Assembly (NCBI GenBank): GCA_029260765.1
Contig: JAJDCP010000133.1
Span: forward strand, 1-64,000
Length of the DNA stretch: 64,000 nt
Source: Planctomycetota bacterium
GTDB lineage: Bacteria; Planctomycetota; J058; JAJDCP01
Reading direction: 5' to 3'
Shown piece after piece: positions 18,212 through 26,591 of this stretch (position 1 is its first letter; every line of letters starts with the position of its first letter). The notes beneath the pieces are model-generated. The model was not told the origin of the DNA, searched no databases, and saw only the letters and a list, made by a program, of their open reading frames with translations. Both the position numbers and the translations under genes were made by a program.

Positions 18212-18262
18212 GGCACCGATCACCTGTCTCGGCCAGGAGAATCTGCGGGAGCTGCCAGACGG

Positions 18263-19120
18263 CTACTTCCCGTAGACGACGACCGGCGACACCATGTCCT
18301 TGACGAACAACACGCCCAGCCGATTGCGGAACCCCATCGCACGGATATGGGACTCGATGGTATCGAAGGCCGCGGGCGCGAATGCGTTCGGGTTCATGAA
18401 CACATGCTGGCCGGCGATGCGGAACGGGCTCTTGTCTTTCTCGATCCATTGATTCAGGTCGGGAACCGGCATCTCAGAGATGCATGACTGCGCATCGGCG
18501 CTGCTGACATCATCGATGTTCTTGAACATGCTACTTTTCTTGGAACCGACCTTCTCCTGCTTGGGCGCCACCGCCTCTTCGTCCACCAACGAACGCATCA
18601 AGGGCGCGTCTTCAGCAGCCATACTCTGCACGCGTTCACGAATCGGCGCAGGTGTCAGATCTTCATCATCGTCGATCAGCTCGCTCACGAGGGCTGAGAC
18701 TTCGTCTTTGCTCGGACGATCATCCGTCTCGAAATCGTCCTTGCCCAGGCTGAGCTTTGAGAGCCTGCCCGTCTGGTGGCGGCCCGCACCGGCGTCGATC
18801 ACGGGCGGAAAGACCCCACGGCGGCCCGTGTCCTCGCGGGCCGGAACATGCACGCCGGTCTCTTCGCGGAGTGTGGCGTGCTCTTTGGGTTCTCTCTGGC
18901 GGCTCGACGAGGAGGAGGAGTCGCCGCCTGAGCTCTTGCCCTTGCGGCCCATGCGCGCGAGCGTCTTGAGAATCACGACTTGATTCTCGAGCACGCGGAT
19001 GAACACGCGGTTGACCAGAGCGACCCGCCAGCGTTCCTGGTTGTGCTCGTAGCTACGCTTGAGGTCCTTGAGCAGACTCGCCGTCTCACGGGCGACTTCG
19101 TCCAGAGGCCGTCGGCTCAT
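18263..19120 (-). CDS. cytoplasmic protein, unknown function
   Basis: The 285-residue product has three parts: an N-terminal helical domain of about 60 residues ending in RMGRKGK, a low-complexity Ser- and acid-rich linker (about 60-210), and a C-terminal globular domain of about 70 residues (IAGQHVFMNPNAFAPAAFDTIESH...). It resembles an adaptor with disordered middle. TAGGAG lies six bases before the ATG, supporting the start. No family was recognised. The gene is divergent from the Ser/Thr kinase, so a signalling link is possible but unproven. Confidence 0.68.
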   Translation of the reverse strand: MSRRPLDEVARETASLLKDLKRSYEHNQERWRVALVNRVFIRVLENQVVILKTLARMGRKGKSSGGDSSSSSSRQREPKEHATLREETGVHVPAREDTGRRGVFPPVIDAGAGRHQTGRLSKLSLGKDDFETDDRPSKDEVSALVSELIDDDEDLTPAPIRERVQSMAAEDAPLMRSLVDEEAVAPKQEKVGSKKSSMFKNIDDVSSADAQSCISEMPVPDLNQWIEKDKSPFRIAGQHVFMNPNAFAPAAFDTIESHIRAMGFRNRLGVLFVKDMVSPVVVYGK

Positions 19121-19181
19121 GCTGGCTCCTACTCAACGACCCAGGATTCTCAAAAGCACCATCGGGTGTGGCGGCCCAATT

Positions 19182-19210
19182 TAAATAGCAGAGATTGCGC
19201 CCGCCTCCAA
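19182..19210 (-). promoter_or_regulatory. putative promoter of the 18263-19120 gene
   Basis: On the minus strand TTGGAG (19210-19205), a 17-base spacer and TATTTA (19187-19182). The start would be near 19175, leaving a leader of about 55 bases. Confidence 0.45.
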
Positions 19211-19401
19211 GCCAGGCTTGGGGGTGAAGGCCACAAGCGGCCGCCCGCGCCGATCTTCCGCACAGAATTGTCGCTCTCGATCACGGCTTCTCGGTACTGG
19301 TATCTCAAGTTCCGCCCGCCAGCGTCCGATGGGGACAATGGAGGCACGCTGGGCCCGGAGTCTGGCTTCCAGCCTCGACGGTACGGACCGGAGGAGCTGC
19401 C

Positions 19402-20463
19402 ATGTACTACGACGAAGACACCAAGTTCTGCCAGCTGTTGATCCGCGCCCGTTGGGTCGACATCGCGGCGATCCACAAGTGCGTCGCGATCCAGGAAGAA
19501 CAAGCGATGGCGGGGGAACATCCCCAGACACTCGCCGAAGTCCTCGTCCGCAAGCGCTACTTGCGGCGCGAGCAGATCCAGTCGATCGATCGCGAACGGC
19601 GCGAGCACGAGAAGACCAATCAGCCCAAGCGGCGGCGTTTCGGTCCCTATGAGATCGACTCGCTGATTGCCCGCGGTGGGATGGGCGTGGTGTTCAAAGT
19701 GCGTGACACCCGGACGAACATGATCCTGGCGTTGAAAATCCTGCCCACGACCTCCGACAGCCAATGGGCCAAGAGCAAGACGCGATTCTTGCGAGAAGCC
19801 ACACTGGCCTGCACCCTCAAGCATGAGAACCTGGTCTCGGGCATCAAGATCGGGAAAGAAAAGGACATCCATTACTTCGTGATGGAATACGTCGAGGGCG
19901 AGACCCTCGGCCAGAAGATCCACCGCGCGGGCCGCCTGCCCGAGGCCGAAGTCGCGGCCGTCGCCCGCCAGATGGCTTCGGCGCTGGCCTACGCGAACGC
20001 CCACGGCATCATCCACCGCGATGTCAAGCCCGACAACATCCTGATCAGCCGCCTCGGGGTGGTGAAGCTCTGTGACCTGGGCCTGGCGAGAGGTTGGGAC
20101 CGCGATGGGCATCTGACCACCATCGGCATGACGGTGGGAACGCCGAAGTATATCTCGCCTGAACAGGCTCGTGGCGAGCGCGATCTCGACATCCGCACCG
20201 ACATCTACTCGCTGGGAATCACGCTTTTCCACGCGTTGACGGGCGTACCTCCGTTCGATGGCAACAGCGGTATGGACATCATGAATCGCCAGCTCAGCGA
20301 TCCTCTGCCTTCGATCGCCGAGCTTGCCCCGGACGTGTCCTACCAGTTCTGTGAAATCGTCGCGCGCATGACTGAGAAAAACCCACAAGACCGCTACCAA
20401 AATCCGCAAGACCTTCTGGCAACCCTGGATCACCTGCCCACTACCGCCGTGGGTGCGGCCTGA
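19402..20463 (+). CDS. Ser/Thr protein kinase (Hanks type)
   Basis: The 353-residue product has an N-terminal helical module of about 80 residues (LIRARWVDIAAIHKC; TLAEVLVRKRYLRREQIQ) followed by a kinase domain from about 81. The glycine loop is RGGMGVV (91-97), the ATP lysine is Lys112, the catalytic loop is HRDVKPDN (205-212), the metal motif is DLG (225-227), and a GTPKYISPEQ activation loop follows. There is no transmembrane helix, so it is a soluble kinase. The N-terminal module resembles that found before kinases in planctomycete-type genomes. The SPFH-GYF gene follows 74 bases downstream, with its own promoter. Confidence 0.93.
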   Translation: MYYDEDTKFCQLLIRARWVDIAAIHKCVAIQEEQAMAGEHPQTLAEVLVRKRYLRREQIQSIDRERREHEKTNQPKRRRFGPYEIDSLIARGGMGVVFKVRDTRTNMILALKILPTTSDSQWAKSKTRFLREATLACTLKHENLVSGIKIGKEKDIHYFVMEYVEGETLGQKIHRAGRLPEAEVAAVARQMASALAYANAHGIIHRDVKPDNILISRLGVVKLCDLGLARGWDRDGHLTTIGMTVGTPKYISPEQARGERDLDIRTDIYSLGITLFHALTGVPPFDGNSGMDIMNRQLSDPLPSIAELAPDVSYQFCEIVARMTEKNPQDRYQNPQDLLATLDHLPTTAVGAA

Positions 20464-20481
20464 GCCGCTGGCCTGCCGGCT

Positions 20482-20510
20482 TTGCAATTGCGCCGGCCGC
20501 TTGCTAGAAT
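20482..20510 (+). promoter_or_regulatory. sigma70-type promoter of the SPFH-GYF gene
   Basis: TTGCAA (20482-20487), a 17-base spacer and TAGAAT (20505-20510). The start would be near 20517. GGAGG at 20525-20529 lies eight bases before the GTG start at 20538. Confidence 0.6.
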
Positions 20511-20537
20511 CTGCTGATTCCAGCGGAGGAAGCGAGC

Positions 20538-21818
20538 GTGGGACTGAGACTCGAAGTCATCAAATGGTTCGATGACACCGGCAAGACAATGATCAAGCGC
20601 TTCCCCGACCGCGGTGGCTCGACGGCCATCAAGCTCGGGGCGCAGTTGATTGTGCAGGAGAACCAACAGGCGCTGTTCTTTACCGGCGGACAGGTCGCGG
20701 ACGTCTTCAATCCCGGCCGCCACACGTTGGTTACCGCCAACATCCCCATCCTGCACAACCTGACCAAGCTGGTCTGGGACGATGATGTCTTTCAGTGCTC
20801 GGTGTACTTCATCAGCCTGAACACCTTCATCGACATGAAGTGGGGCACCAAAGAACCGATCCTGTTCAGAGACAAAGACTTCTTTGCGGTCAAGCTGCGC
20901 GCTTTCGGCAAGTACAGCATGCGCATCAGCGACCCGAAGCGCTTTCTGCAGACCATCGTCGGAACGCAGGGCGTCGTCAACGCCAAGTCCATCGGTTCCT
21001 ACCTCAAAGACATGATGGTCCAGCAGGTCAACGTCGCTCTGGCCGAGAACATGCAGTCGATTCTCGACCTGGGCCGCGAGCTGAACAAGATCAGCCGCAT
21101 CTGTAAGGCCGCGCTGCTCAGTGACTTCGCCAAGTACGGTATCGAGCTGATCGACTTCATCCTCGGTTCGATCACGCCGCCGCCTGAGATCGAAAAGCGC
21201 ATCGAAGAGAAGGCGCGCCTGCGCTCTCTCGACGACCAGGATGTCAACAAGTTCATGCGCATGCAGGCCGGCGACGCCATGGTGCACGCCGCGCAAAATA
21301 CCGGCTCTGCCGGGGCGGGTATGGGCGCGATGATGGGCGCCGGTATGGGCTTTGGTATGGGCCAGATGATGCCGGGCATGATGGGGGGCGGCTATCCCCA
21401 ACAGGGCGGTTATCCTCAGCAGCATGGCTACCCCCAGCAGGGTGGCTATCCCCAACAAGGTGGCTATCCCCAACACGGCGGACACCCTCAACAGGCCGGC
21501 TATCCACAGCAAGGACGTGGTCCCGGGGGCCCGCCGCCGATGGCCCCGCCACCGATGGCCGGCCCTCCGCCGATGCAGCAGGCACCCCAGGTCTCCTTCT
21601 ATGCGGCGGTCAACGGCCAACAGGCTGGTCCGTTCAGCTGGCAGCAGCTGCAACAGTACGTCGGCCAGGGGCAGATCAACGCAAAGACCAAGGTCTGGGC
21701 CAACGGCATGCCTGGTTGGCAGCCGGCCGGGCAGGTCGACAAGCTGCGCGCCTTGTTCTCTGCACCGGTGGGCGGTCCGCCGCCGATGGGCGGTCCCGGT
21801 GGCCCGCCGCCTCTGTAG
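20538..21818 (+). CDS. SPFH-domain protein with C-terminal GYF_2 domain
   Basis: The 426-residue product starts at GTG. Residues about 35-240 form an SPFH (band-7-like) domain of the 'virion core protein' type (IVQENQQALFFTGGQV; DDVFQCSVYFISL; KYGIELIDFILGSITPPPE). A low-complexity tail of Gly-Met and then Gly-Tyr-Pro-Gln-Gln repeats (about 280-330) and a proline-rich stretch follow. A GYF_2 domain (about 354-405) contains AGPFSWQQLQQY and MPGWQPAGQ. There is no signal peptide or membrane helix. The role is probably scaffold-like, linked to stress or membrane; the neighbouring kinase is a natural candidate partner, by inference. Confidence 0.87.
   Translation: MGLRLEVIKWFDDTGKTMIKRFPDRGGSTAIKLGAQLIVQENQQALFFTGGQVADVFNPGRHTLVTANIPILHNLTKLVWDDDVFQCSVYFISLNTFIDMKWGTKEPILFRDKDFFAVKLRAFGKYSMRISDPKRFLQTIVGTQGVVNAKSIGSYLKDMMVQQVNVALAENMQSILDLGRELNKISRICKAALLSDFAKYGIELIDFILGSITPPPEIEKRIEEKARLRSLDDQDVNKFMRMQAGDAMVHAAQNTGSAGAGMGAMMGAGMGFGMGQMMPGMMGGGYPQQGGYPQQHGYPQQGGYPQQGGYPQHGGHPQQAGYPQQGRGPGGPPPMAPPPMAGPPPMQQAPQVSFYAAVNGQQAGPFSWQQLQQYVGQGQINAKTKVWANGMPGWQPAGQVDKLRALFSAPVGGPPPMGGPGGPPPL
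21387..21526. repeat. short tandem coding repeats (Gly-Tyr-Pro-Gln-Gln)
   Basis: Inside the SPFH-GYF gene, imperfect units of 15-18 bases (GGC/GGT-TATCCCCAACAG and variants) are repeated about seven times. They encode a GYPQQ- or GYPQH-type repeat that probably forms a flexible or self-associating linker. Slippage within such repeats could change copy number between strains. Confidence 0.7.
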
Positions 21819-21848
21819 ACCCCTTGCACACGCCTTGCGAACCTGACG

Positions 21849-21874
21849 AATGCGGCGGTTTTCCGCCGCGTTTT
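21849..21874 (+). terminator. probable rho-independent terminator
   Basis: The core stem GCGGCGG (21852-21858) and CCGCCGC (21863-21869) closes a TTTT loop. Further A-T and wobble pairs extend it by up to three, and TTTTG follows. It lies 30 bases after the SPFH-GYF stop. It ends only 36 bases before the aminopeptidase gene, whose promoter must then lie in that gap or overlap the hairpin. Confidence 0.65.
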
Positions 21875-21909
21875 GTATATTGGGCACACCATCCCTCAGG
21901 AGCCATGCC

Positions 21910-23727
21910 ATGACCGACACCGCGCAAGACACACTTCTCGACGCCCTGCGGCGCTGGATGGACCAGGAGGGGCTCGACCTCTTGTATGTGCCCTCCTCGG
22001 ACGAGAACCTCAATGAATACGTCCCCGAGAAGAGCAAGCGGCGTGAAGCGATCAGCGGCTTCAGCGGCAGTGCGGGCGATCTGTTGTTGGGTCGACAGCA
22101 GGCATGGTTGTTTGTCGACGGGCGCTACCATCTGCAGGCCGAGCAAGAGGTCGATACCGAGTGTATCGAGGTCATGAAGCTCGGACTGCCCGACGTCCTG
22201 CGCCTCAGCCAACTGTTGCGCAAGCTCGTCCGCGAGACCCCTGGCCTGGTTCTGGGGGTCGACCCGTGCACAGTGGGCTACCGCGCGTTCGAGCAGAGCT
22301 TCCAAGGCTTCCAGGCGCGGGGTGGGGTCGTGCGCTGTCTAGAGCAGAACCCCGTCGACGCTCTCTGGCACGCCCGGCTGCCGGGCTCGTGCCAGCCGAT
22401 TCGAAGGCTGCCCATCGAGCTGACGGGGATGCGCGTGACGGACAAGCTCGCCCAGCTACGCGCCGACCTTGCGGAAGCAGACTGCCAGGCTACGGTCGTC
22501 ACGGCCCTCGACCAGATCGCTTGGCTGCTGAACCGTCGCGGCTCGGACATCGCCTACAATCCGGTCTTTGAGTCCTTTCTGGTCGTACTTCCCGAGCGAA
22601 CCATCGTGTTCGTCGATCCATCACACGCCGACGGGCTCGAGGGGGATGGCCTCAGCCTCGAAGCGATCAGCGACTTCCGCGCGCGCCTGCCCGCGTTGGC
22701 GCGCGCGCTTCTGCCGGTCGCCGATTGGCTTGTCGACCCAGAGAACACGCCCTACGGGGTGGCGCAGATCCTGGAAGCCGTCGACGGAGTGCAGGTGCGC
22801 TTCAAGCTGCACCCGATCGAACGCCGCAAGAGCATCAAGAATGATGCCGAGCAGGCCGCCGTACGCCGGGCCAATTTGCTGGCTTCGGCCGCCAAGACCC
22901 GTGCGTTGTGTTGGCTGGAGAGGCGGATCGAGGCCGGAGAGCGCATCACCGAGACCAGCTTCGCCGAGAAGCTCGAGGCCTGCTACGCCTCGATGGAGGG
23001 CTTTGCTGGCCTGAGCTTCAACACCATCTCGGCCGCCGGTGCACACGGAGCCATCGTGCACTACGGCACTCCCGATCCCGAGGCGGTGCTCGAGCGGGGA
23101 ACTATGTTCCTGGTCGACAGCGGCGCGCACTTTGGCGGGGGGACCACCGACAAGACCCGCACGGTGGCTGTGGGCGACGCTCCCAGCGCGGAACAGAGAC
23201 GGCGCTTCACGCTGGTGCTGCGCGGCCACGCGGCGCTGGCATCGCAGCGCTTTCCCCACGGTACGGTCGGCAGTCAGCTCGATGCGCTGGCCCGCTCAGC
23301 CCTGTGGCAGGGCGGCGAGAATTTCGGCCACGGCACCGGCCATGGCGTCGGCGCATTCCTGTGCGTGCACGAAGGGCCTTTTGCCATCGGCAGCCCCGGA
23401 CGCGGCAGCAAGGTCGGGCGCGCCCTCGAAGCGGGGCAGGTGACCTCGATTGAGCCGGGCGTGTACATCACCGGCTGGGGGGGCGTGCGGCTCGAGAACC
23501 TGTACCTGGTGCAAGAGACCGGCAAGCAGATCATGGGCAAGGCCGAGCTGGCCTTCGATGCGTTGGTTTTGATTCCCTTCGAGCGCCGGCTGATCGACGT
23601 GCAGTTGCTCGAGGAGCGCGAACGTAGCTGGCTGAACGACTACCATGCGCGGGTCTGCCGCGAGCTGCGCGGCTTCCTCGATGCCGATGAGCAGGCCTGG
23701 CTCGAAGAGGTGACCTCGCCCTTGTAG
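21910..23727 (+). CDS. pepP: Xaa-Pro aminopeptidase P (M24B)
   Basis: The 605-residue product is predicted to remove an N-terminal residue before proline. It is longer than bacterial PepP (about 440) and resembles the three-domain eukaryote-like aminopeptidase P1. Domain I begins LRRWMDQEGLDLLYVPSSDE, and domain II follows (about 170-320). The catalytic domain holds DSGAHFGGGTTDKTRT, HGTGHGVG, SIEPGVYI and VRLENLYLV, giving the two Asp, His and two Glu metal ligands. CAGGAG lies seven bases before the ATG at 21910. It has no signal peptide, so it is cytoplasmic. Confidence 0.92.
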   Translation: MTDTAQDTLLDALRRWMDQEGLDLLYVPSSDENLNEYVPEKSKRREAISGFSGSAGDLLLGRQQAWLFVDGRYHLQAEQEVDTECIEVMKLGLPDVLRLSQLLRKLVRETPGLVLGVDPCTVGYRAFEQSFQGFQARGGVVRCLEQNPVDALWHARLPGSCQPIRRLPIELTGMRVTDKLAQLRADLAEADCQATVVTALDQIAWLLNRRGSDIAYNPVFESFLVVLPERTIVFVDPSHADGLEGDGLSLEAISDFRARLPALARALLPVADWLVDPENTPYGVAQILEAVDGVQVRFKLHPIERRKSIKNDAEQAAVRRANLLASAAKTRALCWLERRIEAGERITETSFAEKLEACYASMEGFAGLSFNTISAAGAHGAIVHYGTPDPEAVLERGTMFLVDSGAHFGGGTTDKTRTVAVGDAPSAEQRRRFTLVLRGHAALASQRFPHGTVGSQLDALARSALWQGGENFGHGTGHGVGAFLCVHEGPFAIGSPGRGSKVGRALEAGQVTSIEPGVYITGWGGVRLENLYLVQETGKQIMGKAELAFDALVLIPFERRLIDVQLLEERERSWLNDYHARVCRELRGFLDADEQAWLEEVTSPL

Positions 23728-23766
23728 ACGAGACCCGGGGAGAGAATCGGCCATTCGAGCCAGCGT

Positions 23767-25809
23767 TCAGTCGTCTTGGATGCCCGATGCGGCGCGTCGG
23801 GCCATTCCGAGCACCGCATCGATCTGCTCTTCAGTCAGCTCCATTTCTTCAACGAGGTAGTGGCGCAGCCGAGGATCCAGTTCGAATTGATCTCCCTCAG
23901 TGTGCATCTCGTAGGCAACACGGAGCAGCACGCCCAAAACGTCATCGACCTGCTCGGCGGCAACACCTGCATCCAGCAGGGCGCCTCTAAACTGCTCGGC
24001 TTCGGAGCCCAGCGCCTCGAAGAGGCTCTCGAGGTGCCGATTTGCTGCATCCCGTTCGCGGCTGAAGGCCATCCGCCGCGCAAGAGCCAGCACACGCTGC
24101 ATTTGCTCGTCGCTGAGCTTCTGCTCCCCGACAAGATAGGCGCGCAGACGCGGATCCAAGGCAAAGTCCTCACCGGCTTCGCGCATTCCGTAGATGATTC
24201 TGAGCATGGCTCCCACGGCCGGTTCGAGCTGGTCTTTGCTGAGGCCTGATTCCTTGAGGGCGGCAAAGACTCCGTCCACCGTCTCAGCATCGAGGCCCAG
24301 GGCCTCCAATGCCTCCCGGATACCGGACCCGGTCCCCGCGTCGCCGTGCCGCTCCCCGAACAGCTCTTTTTTGATCCGCTCGAGCTTCTCCCGGGCCTCT
24401 TCCCCGCTCAGCTCTCCCGCTTCGACCGCGGCGCGAATCTCGGCTTCGAGGGCCCGGTACTTTGCCTTCCGCTGGTCGTCCTGCGCTTCGCGAAGGGCAC
24501 CGGCGAACATCTTCTCGCGGATCGCCTCGAGCTTCTTGCGAGCTTCTTCCTTGGACATCTGGCCGGCTTCGACCGCGGCACGGATCTTGGCCTCGATGGC
24601 CTGATACTCGCGCTTCGGGTCGGCCCTGTGATGGCGCGCAGCTTGAAGCAGCTCGACGAAGCGGGCGCGGGCCAGCTCAGCCATCATGGCCTCGGCTTGC
24701 GCGGCAGTCAGCTCGCCCGCCTCGACACTCGCGATCAGCCGCTTGGCGACGGCGTCGTGGTCGGGCGCCTGAGCGTAGGCCACGCTCAGGGGGAGCAGAG
24801 CAACGGCAAGCAGAAGAATGCCGGCTCGCAACCAACGGGAGGATTTCGTGGGCCGGTTGAAGGAAACGATCATCTTGAATCTCCGTTCGAGGAATCCGCC
24901 ACTGTTCATTGCGCTCGCGAGAGCCGGCGGGCGGAGCGCCGGGGAGGCAAGGTGCTCTATTGCTGTCAGCAGTGAGCTTCCGTATGCGCGCGGGTCGGGC
25001 TGAAGGCTGGAAAGGACCAGGGCGTCGCAGCAAAGCTCTTCGTGGGTTCTGAGTTGCCGTCGTGCCCACCAGACCACCGGATTCCACCAGAAACAGACCG
25101 TGGCCAGCCATTCGAGCCCGCGAACCCAATGATCCCGCCGCCGGACATGGGCCAGCTCATGGGCAACGATCCAATACAGCTCGTCGGGTGTCATCGTGTC
25201 GACAAGGCGGGCGGGGATGAAGACACGCACCCGCCTCCCGCCGATCCACCACACCAGCGGTGGGAGCTGCGCTGTTGTGGTGTAGATGACCGGTGTAGAC
25301 GCGAGTGCCAGGCCACGCGCGAGCTCGGATGCGACGGCCTGCAGATGCGCAGGAGCCACCTCGGAGGCCCATCCCAGGAGGCGATTGAAACGAAGGATAC
25401 GCAGCAAGGACCAGGCAAGTACGCCGACACTACCCAGCACCCAGAGCCAAGCGGCTCCTGTCTTGGCCAGCTCCAACGAGCTCGGACCCTGCGCAGGGAT
25501 GAGGGGCGCTCCCGCCGCCTCGGCGGCAGGAGCCAGCGCGGTTCCGTCTCGGCCGAGAGCGTCCCCTGGCGTGCGTATCGGCTCCAGCACCTGGGGGTAG
25601 GACCCGACATCCGCGCTGGATGGTGCCGGGATTTCGATCAACGGTACCGTCAAGATCGGCGGAGTGACCAGCTTCACGAGCACGAGCAACCACAACAGGT
25701 GCGCGACGTCGGGCCGCTTGACCCTCCCCTGCACCAGCCATGCCACCGTCGCGAGCAGCGTGCAGATGCAAAAGTTGCTGACCCCCAGCTGCAAGAGGAG
25801 ATCGCTCAT
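23767..25809 (-). CDS. BlaR1-type M56 membrane metallopeptidase
   Basis: The 680-residue product has four hydrophobic segments (about 10-27, 35-57, 118-140 and 326-347). Between the third and fourth lies the zinc-protease site HELAH (217-221) with the third ligand in EELCCD (257-262). In BlaR1 systems this domain cleaves the cognate repressor when the extracytoplasmic sensor is triggered. Here the sensor is not a penicillin-binding domain. It is a helical region from about 350 with three AVEAG-type repeats (about 365, 410 and 450) and a duplicated module of about 95 residues at the C-terminus. It overlaps the blaI-like gene by four bases. The signal it senses is unknown. Confidence 0.88.
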   Translation of the reverse strand: MSDLLLQLGVSNFCICTLLATVAWLVQGRVKRPDVAHLLWLLVLVKLVTPPILTVPLIEIPAPSSADVGSYPQVLEPIRTPGDALGRDGTALAPAAEAAGAPLIPAQGPSSLELAKTGAAWLWVLGSVGVLAWSLLRILRFNRLLGWASEVAPAHLQAVASELARGLALASTPVIYTTTAQLPPLVWWIGGRRVRVFIPARLVDTMTPDELYWIVAHELAHVRRRDHWVRGLEWLATVCFWWNPVVWWARRQLRTHEELCCDALVLSSLQPDPRAYGSSLLTAIEHLASPALRPPALASAMNSGGFLERRFKMIVSFNRPTKSSRWLRAGILLLAVALLPLSVAYAQAPDHDAVAKRLIASVEAGELTAAQAEAMMAELARARFVELLQAARHHRADPKREYQAIEAKIRAAVEAGQMSKEEARKKLEAIREKMFAGALREAQDDQRKAKYRALEAEIRAAVEAGELSGEEAREKLERIKKELFGERHGDAGTGSGIREALEALGLDAETVDGVFAALKESGLSKDQLEPAVGAMLRIIYGMREAGEDFALDPRLRAYLVGEQKLSDEQMQRVLALARRMAFSRERDAANRHLESLFEALGSEAEQFRGALLDAGVAAEQVDDVLGVLLRVAYEMHTEGDQFELDPRLRHYLVEEMELTEEQIDAVLGMARRAASGIQDD

Positions 25810-26195
25810 CTCGTGTCCTCGCAGCCGGTCTCGCCGGCGAGGATCTTCCGCAGCCTCTGGATTTCGGCAGCCGAGATCTTGTTTTCTTCGAGCAGGTGGG
25901 TGATCAGGGGAGCCAGGGAGCCTCCGGTCAAGGTTTGTGCAAGAGACTCCAATTGGCCCGACGCGTAAGCGCGGCGGCTGATCAAGGCCGAAAAGAAGTG
26001 GACCGGGAGGGCGCGGTCGCGCGCCACGAGACCCTTCTCCTCAAGACGCTGCAAGAGCTTCTGGACGGTGCCGTGTTGCGAGCGGGTCGCATCGGGGTAC
26101 AGCTGCTCGCGCAGAGCGCGCGCCGTCCAACGAGGCTGCTGCCAGAGCAGCTCCATCACAGCCAACTCAGCTTTCGCCAGCGAGGGTGGTGACAT
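25806..26195 (-). CDS. blaI: BlaI/MecI/CopY-type repressor
   Basis: The 129-residue product has a winged-helix domain (AELAVMELLWQQPRWTARALREQL, broken here by the reading convention into AELAVMELLW and WTARALREQL), the recognition helix HGTVQKLLQRL, a wing EKGLVARD, and a helical dimerisation tail. It is expected to repress its own unit until the partner peptidase cleaves it. The ATG at 26195 was chosen because family proteins start just before the winged helix, and AAGGGAG lies upstream. It overlaps the BlaR1-type gene by four bases. A matching dyad operator lies in its promoter. Confidence 0.9.
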   Translation of the reverse strand: MSPPSLAKAELAVMELLWQQPRWTARALREQLYPDATRSQHGTVQKLLQRLEEKGLVARDRALPVHFFSALISRRAYASGQLESLAQTLTGGSLAPLITHLLEENKISAAEIQRLRKILAGETGCEDTR

Positions 26196-26210
26196 ACGGG
26201 CGCTCCCTTC

Positions 26211-26217
26211 TACGACA
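26211..26217 (-). promoter_or_regulatory. isolated BlaI half-site
   Basis: TACGACA, identical to one arm of the upstream dyad, lies exactly 21 bases (two helical turns) from that arm, close to the predicted start of transcription. It could be a second, weaker contact for the repressor. Confidence 0.45.
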
Positions 26218-26227
26218 ACAAGTCCAC

Positions 26228-26256
26228 ACTCTACGACACTCTGTCGTACTGCACAA
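26228..26256 (-). promoter_or_regulatory. promoter of the blaI-blaR1 unit
   Basis: On the minus strand TTGTGC (26256-26251), a 17-base spacer and TAGAGT (26233-26228). The BlaI-type dyad fills the spacer. The start would be near 26221, giving a leader of about 25 bases. Confidence 0.6.
26232..26248. promoter_or_regulatory. BlaI-type operator dyad
   Basis: TACGACA-CTC-TGTCGTA is a perfect 7+3+7 inverted repeat. It resembles the TAC(A/G)...TGTA dyads bound by BlaI/MecI repressors and sits between the -35 and -10 of the promoter, so a bound repressor would block RNA polymerase. Confidence 0.75.
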
Positions 26257-26432
26257 CAAGAATCTGCCCTCCAGCGTGCGCTCCGAACGGGCCGAATCGA
26301 GCGGCGCACACGCAACAACCAGCGTGCACGATGCCGTGCCTATGGACGCGGAGAAGCCCCTGGGGTATTCCTGGCATGGAAGCATGCCCCACGTGCTTCG
26401 CGCCGCAGGACAACCCTGTCCAAGGAGAGCCG

Positions 26433-26591
26433 ATGGGCCATGCACTCGATCGATTGTTGGATCGCAACGTGCACAACACGGGTGGCCTACGCACTGAAGA
26501 ACAACCCAACGCCAGCGATCGGTTCACCGATGCATCAGAGACCGTGGAGGTCTCGGACGAACAAAGACTGACGGAGCGGACGCAGTCATGA
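26433..26591 (+). CDS. micro-ORF coupled to the MscS-like gene
   Basis: A 52-residue reading frame starts MGHALDRLLDRNV at an ATG five bases after AAGGAG. Its stop overlaps the start of the big channel gene in an ATGA junction. The peptide is hydrophilic and rich in Asp, Glu and Arg, with no membrane segment. The Shine-Dalgarno sequence and overlap suggest real translation, perhaps as a coupling leader. No homologue is known to me. Confidence 0.5.
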   Translation: MGHALDRLLDRNVHNTGGLRTEEQPNASDRFTDASETVEVSDEQRLTERTQS

